This document shows, one piece after another, positions 25,939 to 33,265 of a DNA stretch of 64,000 bases. The translations under genes and the position numbers were made by a program. Below the pieces are notes generated by a model that did not search any database, had not been told where the DNA came from, and saw only the letters and a program-made list of their open reading frames with translations. The stretch lies in the NCBI GenBank assembly GCA_040403315.1, contig JBBAKX010000005.1, positions 180,945 to 244,944 of the forward strand, in the 5' to 3' direction. How positions within the stretch are numbered: position 1 is the stretch's first letter; every line of letters starts with the position of its first letter. Source of the DNA: CAMCXT01 sp040403315. Lineage in GTDB: Bacteria > Bacteroidota > Bacteroidia > M30B66.

Positions 25939-25958
25939 CCACGGACTTTAGACCGTGG
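25939..25958. repeat. REP-like palindrome (single copy)
   Basis: CCACGG-ACTTTAGA-CCGTGG, preceded by CTTGCAG. It is the same element as the palindromes at 54634-54653, with a compensatory change in the stem (CCACGG/CCGTGG here, CCTCGG/CCGAGG there). Confidence 0.6.
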
Positions 25959-25974
25959 ATTGATGAACGAATTT

Positions 25975-26508
25975 ACCTCTCTCTCTTATCTCTCTGCACA
26001 GGAGAGAGACGATTCAGCTAGTAACCATTAAGATTTGAGATTCCAATTGTCGTAACTCGAATTGTTCAAAGGCTTCAATTAACCTCTATCTTATCTCTCT
26101 CCATAGGTGAGAGACGATACAGCTCGAAGCAATTGAGATTCAAAATTCCATTTATCGTATTTCGTTTTAATCCGAGCTTCCAATGTTACCTCTCTCTCTT
26201 ATCTCTCTCCACAGGAGAGAGACGATTCATCTCGAAGCAATTGTGATTGGGGATGCCTATTGTCAGAATTCGTATTATACTAAAGCTTCGATAAACCTCT
26301 CTCTCTTATCTCTCTCCACAGGAGAGAGACGATTCAGCTAGTAACCATTAAGATTTGAGATTCCAATTGTCGTAACTCGAATTGTACAAAGGCTTCAATT
26401 AACCTCTATCTTATCACTCTCCACAAGTGAGAGACGAAACAGCTCGTAAACATTGAAATTATAGACACCAATTATCGTAACTCTTCTTATACCAAAGCTT
26501 CAAGCTGC
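25975..26508. repeat. Five tandem 107-bp repeats running into the 3' end of valS
   Basis: Units begin with ACCTCT at 25975, 26082, 26188, 26295 and 26402 (spacings 107, 106, 107, 107). Each holds a CT-rich stretch that can fold with its complement (CTCTCTCC-ACA-GGAGAGAG type), then a variable AT-rich part and an end of the form CAAAGCTTCRA. Units 1 and 4 are almost identical, as are their successors in part, which suggests a two-unit higher-order duplication. Unit 5 runs across the valS stop codon (26487-26489) into the last codons of valS. There are no unique spacers, so it is not a CRISPR array. No gene is seen in 25904-26486. Confidence 0.85.
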
Positions 26509-29120
26509 TCTTTCAAGACTTGAATACGCTGAATTGCATCTTGCATTTTCTTTTGTTCCATAGCCACGACTTTTGGCTTTGCATTGCTCACAAAACGCTC
26601 GTTGCTCAGCTTCTTTTCAACCGATGAAAGGAATCCTTCGGTGTAGCTGAGTTCCTTCTGGAGTTTTTCGCGCTCAGCTTCTGGATCTGCGATTTCGCCT
26701 ACAGGCAAGAAGATTTCTTCGGTGCGCACCAAAATGGCTAAAGTACCTTCTGGTTTTTCACTCACATAATCAACAGCTTCGAGGTTTGCCAGCTTGAATA
26801 AAACTGCCTCAAATGGAAGTGGATTGATTGCACTGCGGCTTTTACAACTCAAACGCAATGCTTCTTTGGGAGATAAGCCTTTATCGTTTCTGAATGCCCG
26901 AACTGAGGCAATTAATTCACGAATCAGATCGAACTCGGCATTGCACTTCGCATCAACAGCTACCGTAACCGGCATGTGGTTCACGATAAGCAAGTTGTTT
27001 TCGTCACGATCGCCGATGTATTGCCAAATTTCTTCCGTGATAAATGGAATAAACGGGTGCAACAATCTGAGGACATCTTCAAAATAACCAATCGTTGCGA
27101 GATATGTTTCACGGTCGATGCTTTGCTCAAATCCTGGTTTCACCGCTTCGAGATACCAAGCGCAGAAATCATCCCAAGTGAGCTTGTACAAAGTCATCAA
27201 GGCTTCCGAAATGCGGTACTTTGAGAACAAATCATCCACTTCGGCAATGGTGGCAGCCAAGTGCGATCCAAACCAAGCAGTAACCTCGCGTGAAGCTTGG
27301 GTAGGTTCTTTATCCTCTACAGTCCATCCTTTCACCAAACGGAAAGCATTCCAGATTTTGTTGCTGAAATTTCGACCTTGTTCGCACATGCTTTCATCGA
27401 ACGGCAAATCGTTCCCTGCCGGGGATGTGAGAAGCATTCCAAGTCGCACGCCATCGGCACCAAACTTCTCGATCAATTCGATTGGATCGGGCGAATTTCC
27501 GAGCGACTTCGACATTTTACGTCCTTGCTTATCGCGCACAATTCCTGTGAGATACACATTCGAAAATGGGATTTCACCGCAGTATTCCATTCCAGCCATG
27601 ATCATCCGAGCCACCCAGAAAAAGAGGATTTCCGGCGCTGTAACGAGATCTTTGGTTGGATAATAATATTTCAAATCGGCATTAAAATCAGCCGGATTCT
27701 TGATTACTGCATCTGCGTCAAACACGGTAATCGGCCAGAGCCACGATGAAAACCATGTATCTACCACGTCTTCGTCCTGACGGATTTCAGCAGCTGAAAC
27801 AGTTTTTCCCTTTGCGGCAAATTCCGCCATGGCGCCCTCCAAATTGGCAGCAACCACTACATCTCCAGTGTTATCGTACCAAGCCGGAATGCGCTGTCCC
27901 CACCAAAGCTGGCGAGAGATGCACCAATCCTTCACATTCTCCATCCAATACTTATATGTATTGATGAATTTCGCTGGATGCAGTTTCACCTTGCCATCGT
28001 TTACCGCATCAAGAGCAGGCTTGGCAAGCACTTCCATTTTCACGAACCATTGCATCGACAAACGTGGTTCGATCACCGCATCGGTTCGTTCCGAATAACC
28101 GACATTGTTTTTAATGTCTTCAATTTTATCGAGCTGACCAGCTGCATCGATGTCCTTCACAATCTGCTTACGAACATCAAATCGGTCGCGACCAATATAG
28201 AGTTGCGCTGCTTGGCTCATGGTTCCATCGGAAGAAATTACATCCACCACAGGTAGATTGTATTTAATTCCAAGGTTGTAGTCGTTGATGTCGTGCGCAG
28301 GTGTTACTTTGAGCGCTCCTGTTCCAAATTCGCGGTCAACGTATTCGTCGGCGATGATCGGAATTTCGCGGTTCAATAAAGGCACTAAAACGGTTTTACC
28401 AATGAGGTTCGTATAACGCTCATCTTCAGGATGCACGCAAATGGCAGTATCTCCGAGAATTGTTTCAGGCCTAGTTGTGGCGATGGTGATTGTTTGGTCG
28501 GAATCTTTTATTTGGTAGCGTACATGGAACAACCTCGAAGGCGTTTCCTTGTAGATTACCTCTTCATCAGAAAGCGCTGTTTGTGCCTTTGGATCCCAGT
28601 TCACCATGCGTACTCCTCGGTAAACCAAGCCTTTTTTATAGAGGTCGATGAACACGTTCGTTACGGCGCTGTTCATGTCGTCGTCCATCGTAAACTTTGT
28701 GCGTTCCCAATCGCATGAAGCCCCAAGTTTCTTGAGTTGTTCGAGGATGATTCCCCCGTGTTTTTCAGTCCATTCCCAAGCGTGTTCTAGGAATTTTTCG
28801 CGTGTGAGACTATTTTTCTCGATGCCTTGTTCCTTCAGTTTGTTAACCACTTTGGCTTCGGTAGCGATAGATGCATGGTCGGTTCCTGGAACCCAGCAGG
28901 CATTTTTTCCTTGAAGACGGGCACGACGAACGAGCACATCTTGAATGGTATTGTTGAGCATGTGGCCCATGTGCAATACACCGGTAACATTTGGCGGAGG
29001 AATAACGACCGTGAAGGATTCACGACCATCGGGAACGGAACGAAAGAGTCCTTTATCCATCCAGGTGCTGTACCATTTGTCTTCGATTGAAACGGGGTTG
29101 TATTGTTTAGGGATTTCCAT
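26487..29120 (-). CDS. valS: Valyl-tRNA synthetase
   Basis: This 877-residue class I aminoacyl-tRNA synthetase is of normal length. The HIGH motif appears as HMGH at residues 50-53 in PPPNVTGVLHMGHML, and the KMSKS motif in RKMSKSLGNSPDP. The editing (CP1) domain has the expected TTRPET. The anticodon-binding domain follows (SVRAFRNDKGLSPKEAL), and the C-terminal coiled-coil arm (about 810-877) is rich in Lys and Glu. It charges tRNA-Val in the cytosol. Its last codons (EALV-stop) coincide with the end of the last 107-bp repeat unit. Confidence 0.97.
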   Translation of the reverse strand: MEIPKQYNPVSIEDKWYSTWMDKGLFRSVPDGRESFTVVIPPPNVTGVLHMGHMLNNTIQDVLVRRARLQGKNACWVPGTDHASIATEAKVVNKLKEQGIEKNSLTREKFLEHAWEWTEKHGGIILEQLKKLGASCDWERTKFTMDDDMNSAVTNVFIDLYKKGLVYRGVRMVNWDPKAQTALSDEEVIYKETPSRLFHVRYQIKDSDQTITIATTRPETILGDTAICVHPEDERYTNLIGKTVLVPLLNREIPIIADEYVDREFGTGALKVTPAHDINDYNLGIKYNLPVVDVISSDGTMSQAAQLYIGRDRFDVRKQIVKDIDAAGQLDKIEDIKNNVGYSERTDAVIEPRLSMQWFVKMEVLAKPALDAVNDGKVKLHPAKFINTYKYWMENVKDWCISRQLWWGQRIPAWYDNTGDVVVAANLEGAMAEFAAKGKTVSAAEIRQDEDVVDTWFSSWLWPITVFDADAVIKNPADFNADLKYYYPTKDLVTAPEILFFWVARMIMAGMEYCGEIPFSNVYLTGIVRDKQGRKMSKSLGNSPDPIELIEKFGADGVRLGMLLTSPAGNDLPFDESMCEQGRNFSNKIWNAFRLVKGWTVEDKEPTQASREVTAWFGSHLAATIAEVDDLFSKYRISEALMTLYKLTWDDFCAWYLEAVKPGFEQSIDRETYLATIGYFEDVLRLLHPFIPFITEEIWQYIGDRDENNLLIVNHMPVTVAVDAKCNAEFDLIRELIASVRAFRNDKGLSPKEALRLSCKSRSAINPLPFEAVLFKLANLEAVDYVSEKPEGTLAILVRTEEIFLPVGEIADPEAEREKLQKELSYTEGFLSSVEKKLSNERFVSNAKPKVVAMEQKKMQDAIQRIQVLKEQLEALV

Positions 29121-29138
29121 ACTTTATGACTGAAGGCG

Positions 29139-29147
29139 GCAAAAATA
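29139..29147 (-). promoter_or_regulatory. -7 promoter element of valS
   Basis: Read on the minus strand the site is TATTTTTGC, an exact TAnnTTTG match, 18 bp before the valS ATG. Confidence 0.6.
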
Positions 29148-29332
29148 GCGCTTTTTTTGGGCAGTTTGAATTTGAATAAATGGTTAAGATTTATCTACTC
29201 AGGCAGCCAAGACTTGACAAGCCGAAATGAATTTTGTTCATTTGTGGAAGCGTGGTAAACCGAGGAAGTTTTTGGCTTAATAATTGCAATGGCGCGCCGG
29301 TTTTAAAAACCTAAAAACGCACGAAACAAACT

Positions 29333-29881
29333 ATGAAACATTTTTTTTCAATGCTGATGCTAGGCGGTACACTATCGCTCGCAGCGCAACCGGCTTCAAC
29401 AGATATTAATTGGACGCCAACCGTAACTTTCGAACAAACAACACACGATTTCGGAGGAATTCCTGAAGGTCCAGTTGCAACGTATGAATTTAATTTTACC
29501 AATACTGGGAAAGATCCAATTTTGGTTCAAACTGCGCAGGCAAGCTGCGGATGCACAACTCCAGAGTGGCCAAAAACACCGGTAGCACCTGGTAAAACTG
29601 CAAACATTAAAGTGGGCTACAATTCTGAAGGCCGCCCGGGAGCTTTCACCAAAGATGTTACAGTTACAATTGTAAGTGGAACCAACCAAGATAAAACAGG
29701 AACCACGAAACTTACAATCAAAGGGAACGTAAACGGCAAAGATGGAAGCGCCACTCCAACAAAAGGGAACGTAAGCGGTAAAGATGGAAGCACTACTCCA
29801 ACAAAAGGGAAAGCTACAATTTCACCAATGGCTGAACCTAATAACAAACCAACTCCAGTGAATTCACCAATCCCTCACTAA
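29333..29881 (+). CDS. DUF1573 protein with C-terminal repeats
   Basis: The product has 182 residues: a short signal peptide (about 1-20, ending SLAAQ), then a DUF1573 immunoglobulin-like domain (about 28-125) with TTHDFGGIPEGPVATYEFNFTN, the paired cysteines of ASCGCTTPEWPK and VAPGKTANIKVGY. The tail (about 128-165) consists of imperfect 16-residue repeats GNVNGKDGSATPTK / GNVSGKDGSTTPTK, which are 48-bp in-frame DNA repeats at about 29721-29813. It is exported, probably periplasmic. A paralogue follows 64 bp downstream. The function of DUF1573 is not established. Confidence 0.82.
   Translation: MKHFFSMLMLGGTLSLAAQPASTDINWTPTVTFEQTTHDFGGIPEGPVATYEFNFTNTGKDPILVQTAQASCGCTTPEWPKTPVAPGKTANIKVGYNSEGRPGAFTKDVTVTIVSGTNQDKTGTTKLTIKGNVNGKDGSATPTKGNVSGKDGSTTPTKGKATISPMAEPNNKPTPVNSPIPH
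29721..29813 (+). repeat. 48-bp in-frame tandem repeat
   Basis: Two near-identical 48-bp units plus a partial third encode GNV-GKDGS-TPTK repeats in the tail of the DUF1573 protein. The paralogue downstream lacks them. Confidence 0.7.
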
Positions 29882-29945
29882 GGGTTGAAATCTCCAATAG
29901 AAAAATTACATTTGTCATCAATAATTTAAACATCAGCTCTCTGAA

Positions 29946-30425
29946 ATGAAACGCTCTTTTTTAACACTCGTTTTTGCACTTTCTGGCCTAGTGGCTGTTA
30001 ATGCACAAGCTCCAGCAGCACCAACACCGTCTACTGAGCAAAACTGGACACCAAGTATTCAGTTTGATAAAGAAACTCACGATTACGGTACCATTAAAAA
30101 TGGTGGCGATGGAACATGTGAGTTTACATTCACCAACACTGGTAAAGAACCATTTTTGATCTCTAATGCACGTGGATCTTGTGGTTGTACAGTTCCAGAA
30201 TGGCCAAAAGAAGCGATTGCTCCAGGAAAAACTGGTTCAATCCGCGTTAGCTACGATACTAAGCGCGCAGGCGCAATCAACAAAAATGTAACATTGACTA
30301 TCCAGGATGCTTCGAAAGAAAAAACTGGAACCAAAATGCTTTACATCAAAGGTAACGTTGAACCACCACCAGCAGACGCAGGCATGCCTGAGAAGAAGCA
30401 AGGAATGGCTCCACTCGAAAAATAA
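29946..30425 (+). CDS. DUF1573 protein
   Basis: The product has 159 residues: a signal peptide (about 1-21, ending VAVNAQ), a Pro/Ala-rich linker, and a DUF1573 domain (about 33-140) with ETHDYGTIKNGGDGTCEFTFTN, GSCGCTVPEWPKEAIAPGKTG and a final TKMLYIKGNV. It is a close paralogue of the upstream gene over the whole domain but lacks the repeat tail, ending in a Pro- and Lys-rich stretch. It is exported and of unknown function. The pair probably arose by local duplication. Confidence 0.85.
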   Translation: MKRSFLTLVFALSGLVAVNAQAPAAPTPSTEQNWTPSIQFDKETHDYGTIKNGGDGTCEFTFTNTGKEPFLISNARGSCGCTVPEWPKEAIAPGKTGSIRVSYDTKRAGAINKNVTLTIQDASKEKTGTKMLYIKGNVEPPPADAGMPEKKQGMAPLEK

Positions 30426-30457
30426 TTCTTCGAGCCTGAAAATTTATCATCTTTGCA

Positions 30458-30487
30458 CCCCGATCCTCAGATCGGGGTTTTTTATTT
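30458..30487 (+). terminator. Strong terminator hairpin just before the aminotransferase ATG
   Basis: The perfect 8-bp stem CCCCGATC (30458-30465) / GATCGGGG (30470-30477) with loop CTCA is followed by TTTTTTATTTTAT. It ends 3 bp before the ATG at 30491, so the terminator of the DUF1573 genes occupies the leader region of the next gene. Confidence 0.9.
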
Positions 30488-30490
30488 TAT

Positions 30491-31687
30491 ATGCCAAGCA
30501 TCTCAAAGAAAGGAATTCAACTTCCAGCTTCTCCTATCCGCAAACTGGTTCCATTTGCCGAAAAAGCAAAGTCGCAAGGGGTAAAAATCTACCACCTCAA
30601 CATTGGTCAACCCGATATTCAAACTCCAGAAGTAGCACTCGAGGCTATCAAAAACACTGGACTAAAAGTGATCGAGTATAGCCACAGTGCTGGCAATGAG
30701 AGTTACCGCAGAAAGTTAGCAGGATACTACAGCAAAAACGGAATCACTGTCGACCACAACCAAATCATGATCACCACTGGTGGTTCTGAAGCATTGTTGT
30801 TCGGCATCATGACTTGCCTCGATCCGGGCGATGAAATCATCGTTCCTGAACCTTTTTATGCAAACTACCTCAGCTTCGCACAAACTGCTGGTGCTGTTGT
30901 GGTTCCAGTAAAATCGACTATCGATGAAGGGTTCGCGCTTCCTCCAGTAGAATCGTTCGAGCAATTAATCACCCCGAAAACAAAAGCGATTCTCATTTCA
31001 AATCCGGGCAATCCTACAGGTTATCTGTATTCACGCGCAGAACTTGAAAAGCTCCGTGAAATTCTTCTTCGCCACGATTTGTATCTGTTTGCTGATGAAG
31101 TGTACAGAGAATTCTGCTACGATGGCGAGACTTTCTTTTCAGCCATGCAGTTGGATGGTTTGGATAACAATGTAATCCTAATCGATTCTGTGTCGAAGCG
31201 TTACAGCATGTGTGGTGCACGCATCGGCGCTTTGGTTACCCGAAATGCTGAAGTGATGCAAACTGCGCTCAAATTCGCGCAAGCAAGATTAAGTCCACCA
31301 ACATTTGGTCAAATTGCTTCTGAAGCTGCACTTGATACTCCAGACTCTTATTTCGAAGCTGTGGTAAGTGAATACGTTGCCAGAAGAGACCTCATGGTTG
31401 ATGGCTTGAACAGCATTCCGGGCGTTTTTTGTCCGAAGCCGAAAGGTGCATTTTATGCCATGGCACGACTTCCTATTCAAGATTCAGATCATTTCTGCCA
31501 ATGGTTGTTGGAGGAATTCCGTTACGAGAATGCAACAGTGATGCTTGCTCCTGCAACGGGCTTCTACTCTACTCCAGGATCAGGAAAAGACGAAGTGCGC
31601 ATCGGTTATGTACTCAATCTCACCGACTTGAATAAATGCGTGGAAATTCTCCGCGAAGCCCTCAAAGTTTACCCAAACAAAAAATAA
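30491..31687 (+). CDS. PLP-dependent aminotransferase (aspartate aminotransferase-like)
   Basis: This 398-residue fold-type I aminotransferase shows INIGQPD-type binding (LNIGQPDIQTP), SNPGNPTGYLYS with the cofactor-contacting Asn, the Asp of LFADEVYREF, and VSKRYSMCGARIGAL with the PLP Lys in SVSKRYS. The last arginine (VRIGYVLN) binds the substrate carboxylate. The family covers aspartate and aromatic aminotransferases in Bacteroidota; substrate preference cannot be read. It is 10 bp upstream of the PfkB kinase gene, so the two form an operon. A -7-like CATCTTTG at 30448-30455 precedes the hairpin. Confidence 0.88.
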   Translation: MPSISKKGIQLPASPIRKLVPFAEKAKSQGVKIYHLNIGQPDIQTPEVALEAIKNTGLKVIEYSHSAGNESYRRKLAGYYSKNGITVDHNQIMITTGGSEALLFGIMTCLDPGDEIIVPEPFYANYLSFAQTAGAVVVPVKSTIDEGFALPPVESFEQLITPKTKAILISNPGNPTGYLYSRAELEKLREILLRHDLYLFADEVYREFCYDGETFFSAMQLDGLDNNVILIDSVSKRYSMCGARIGALVTRNAEVMQTALKFAQARLSPPTFGQIASEAALDTPDSYFEAVVSEYVARRDLMVDGLNSIPGVFCPKPKGAFYAMARLPIQDSDHFCQWLLEEFRYENATVMLAPATGFYSTPGSGKDEVRIGYVLNLTDLNKCVEILREALKVYPNKK

Positions 31688-31697
31688 ACAACACTTT

Positions 31698-32624
31698 ATG
31701 AGCCTTTTGGTTATCGGCACAGTTGCCTTCGACGCCATTGAAACCCCATTCGGTAAAACCGATAAAATTGTAGGTGGTGCAGCGACCTTCATTTCGCTAT
31801 CTGCCTCTTATTTCACTTCAAAAATTAATTTGGTTTCGGTAGTTGGCGACGACTTTCCACAGGAAGCTATTGCTATGTTGCAGAAACGTAAGGTAAACAC
31901 CGACGGTTTGCAGATTAAGCAAGGAGAGAAAACATTCTTTTGGAGTGGGAAATACCACAACGACATGAATTCTCGCGATACGCTAGATACTCAGCTTAAT
32001 GTGTTGGCGACTTTCGATCCAACCATTCCTGCTGCTTATCAAGACTGCGAATTCTTGATGTTGGGAAATCTTGCTCCATCTGTTCAGCATCAAGTATTGG
32101 AACGTTTAACTAACCGTCCGAAGTTGGTTGTGCTCGACACAATGAATTTCTGGATGGATATCGCACTTGATGATCTTAAATCTTTGTTGAAGCGTGTTGA
32201 TGTGCTAACAATCAACGACGAAGAAGCCCGTCAACTTTCGGGAGAATATTCGTTGGTGAAGGCTTCTCAGAAGATCCTTGCGATGGGGCCGAAATACTTG
32301 ATCATTAAAAAAGGAGAGCACGGTGCATTGTTGTTTAACAACGACCAAGTGTTCTTTGCTCCTGCCCTTCCATTGGAAGAAGTATTCGATCCAACCGGAG
32401 CTGGCGATAGCTTTGCAGGTGGTTTCATCGGATACATTGCAGAAACCAAAGACATTTCTTTCGACAATATGAAGCGTGCCGTGATCTTTGGATCGGCGAT
32501 GGCATCTTTCAGCGTAGAAAAATTCGGAACTGAAAGAATTCAGAACTTGAATAGTGCAGAAGTGGATGACCGTGTTCAGCAATTCATCGACCTCGTTCAA
32601 TTCGATATTGCATTGGTTGGGTAA
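31698..32624 (+). CDS. PfkB-family sugar kinase
   Basis: The product has 308 residues. The ribokinase/PfkB fold is shown by VVGGAATFIS-like VGGAATFISLSASYF and VSVVGDDFP near the N-terminus, and by the C-terminal signature DPTGAGDSFAGGFIGY, with catalytic base Asp237 and anion hole 233-236. It phosphorylates a sugar or nucleoside with ATP; the substrate is not clear. It has no signal peptide. It follows the aminotransferase gene at 10 bp and ends at a bidirectional terminator shared with tpx. Confidence 0.85.
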   Translation: MSLLVIGTVAFDAIETPFGKTDKIVGGAATFISLSASYFTSKINLVSVVGDDFPQEAIAMLQKRKVNTDGLQIKQGEKTFFWSGKYHNDMNSRDTLDTQLNVLATFDPTIPAAYQDCEFLMLGNLAPSVQHQVLERLTNRPKLVVLDTMNFWMDIALDDLKSLLKRVDVLTINDEEARQLSGEYSLVKASQKILAMGPKYLIIKKGEHGALLFNNDQVFFAPALPLEEVFDPTGAGDSFAGGFIGYIAETKDISFDNMKRAVIFGSAMASFSVEKFGTERIQNLNSAEVDDRVQQFIDLVQFDIALVG

Positions 32625-32641
32625 TCCAACTAACTAAAAAG

Positions 32642-32678
32642 AAAAGCTCCACCGTTGCGAAACAGTGGAGCTTTTTTA
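32642..32678. terminator. Bidirectional rho-independent terminator
   Basis: AAAAGCTCCAC (32642-32652) and GTGGAGCTTTT (32665-32675) form an 11-bp stem with T runs on both strands. It serves the PfkB gene (+) and tpx (-), which converge. Confidence 0.88.
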
Positions 32679-32697
32679 TTTGGTGTTCTGTGTGTGA

Positions 32698-33210
32698 TTA
32701 AAGAGAATCTACAACACTGAGGATCTTGTCGTAATCAGGCTCAACGGTGATATCTGGCGTGATTTCAACGTGGCGAATCTTGTTGTTTTTATCCACTACA
32801 AATACGGTACGTGCGATAAGGCCTTTCAATGGACCATTCGTCATTTCGGTATTGTATTCAGAACTGAAATCGTTGTAACGAAAATCTGAAGCAGGCACAA
32901 TATTGCTTAAGCCTTCTGCCTCACAAAAACGCTTCATTGCGAATGGAAGGTCTTTAGAAATTATGATTCCAACTACACCTTCTTTTGCATTTAGGCGCTC
33001 GTTGAATTGGCGTGCTTCTTTCTGACAAACGCCAGTATCAAGGCTCGGAAGCCCAATTAATACTTTGATTTTATTGTCGAAATCGTACAATGAACTTTCG
33101 CTCAAGTCGATCTTTACAAAAGTGAAATCGAAAGCGTTTTCATTTACTTCCGGAAGGTCGTCGATCAAGTCAATTGTGTAGCCTTTAAATGCTGTGCTAT
33201 TGAGTGGCAT
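32698..33210 (-). CDS. tpx: Thiol peroxidase
   Basis: The product has 170 residues from the ATG at 33210. The longer reading to 33288 adds 26 residues not found in the family and overlaps the neighbouring gene, and a -7 box sits between. The peroxidatic Cys62 lies in SLDTGVCQKEARQF and the resolving Cys96 in KRFCEAEGL. Both positions match the atypical 2-Cys Tpx enzymes (Cys61 and Cys95 in E. coli). It reduces hydroperoxides with thioredoxin. It is the only peroxide-defence gene visible in the window. Confidence 0.93.
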   Translation of the reverse strand: MPLNSTAFKGYTIDLIDDLPEVNENAFDFTFVKIDLSESSLYDFDNKIKVLIGLPSLDTGVCQKEARQFNERLNAKEGVVGIIISKDLPFAMKRFCEAEGLSNIVPASDFRYNDFSSEYNTEMTNGPLKGLIARTVFVVDKNNKIRHVEITPDITVEPDYDKILSVVDSL

Positions 33211-33226
33211 GTTGTTTAAATTTTTC

Positions 33227-33235
33227 GCAAACCTA
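33227..33235 (-). promoter_or_regulatory. -7 promoter element of tpx
   Basis: Read on the minus strand the site is TAGGTTTGC, a TAnnTTTG match, 16 bp before the ATG at 33210. It supports the short start. Confidence 0.55.
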
Positions 33236-33265
33236 AGGAAATTATTTGCTTCGTTTTGATGGTCT

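Noticed and set aside
25975..26508. Possible CRISPR array
   Set aside because: Units are about 107 bp with no short identical repeats or unique spacers, and no cas gene is near. It is a tandem repeat.
27118..27663. 181-codon open frame opposite valS
   Set aside because: It lies entirely within valS on the other strand, has no promoter-like element or recognisable domain, and valS is unmistakable. Similar antisense frames opposite parE, the M1 peptidases and mutS2 were rejected for the same reason.
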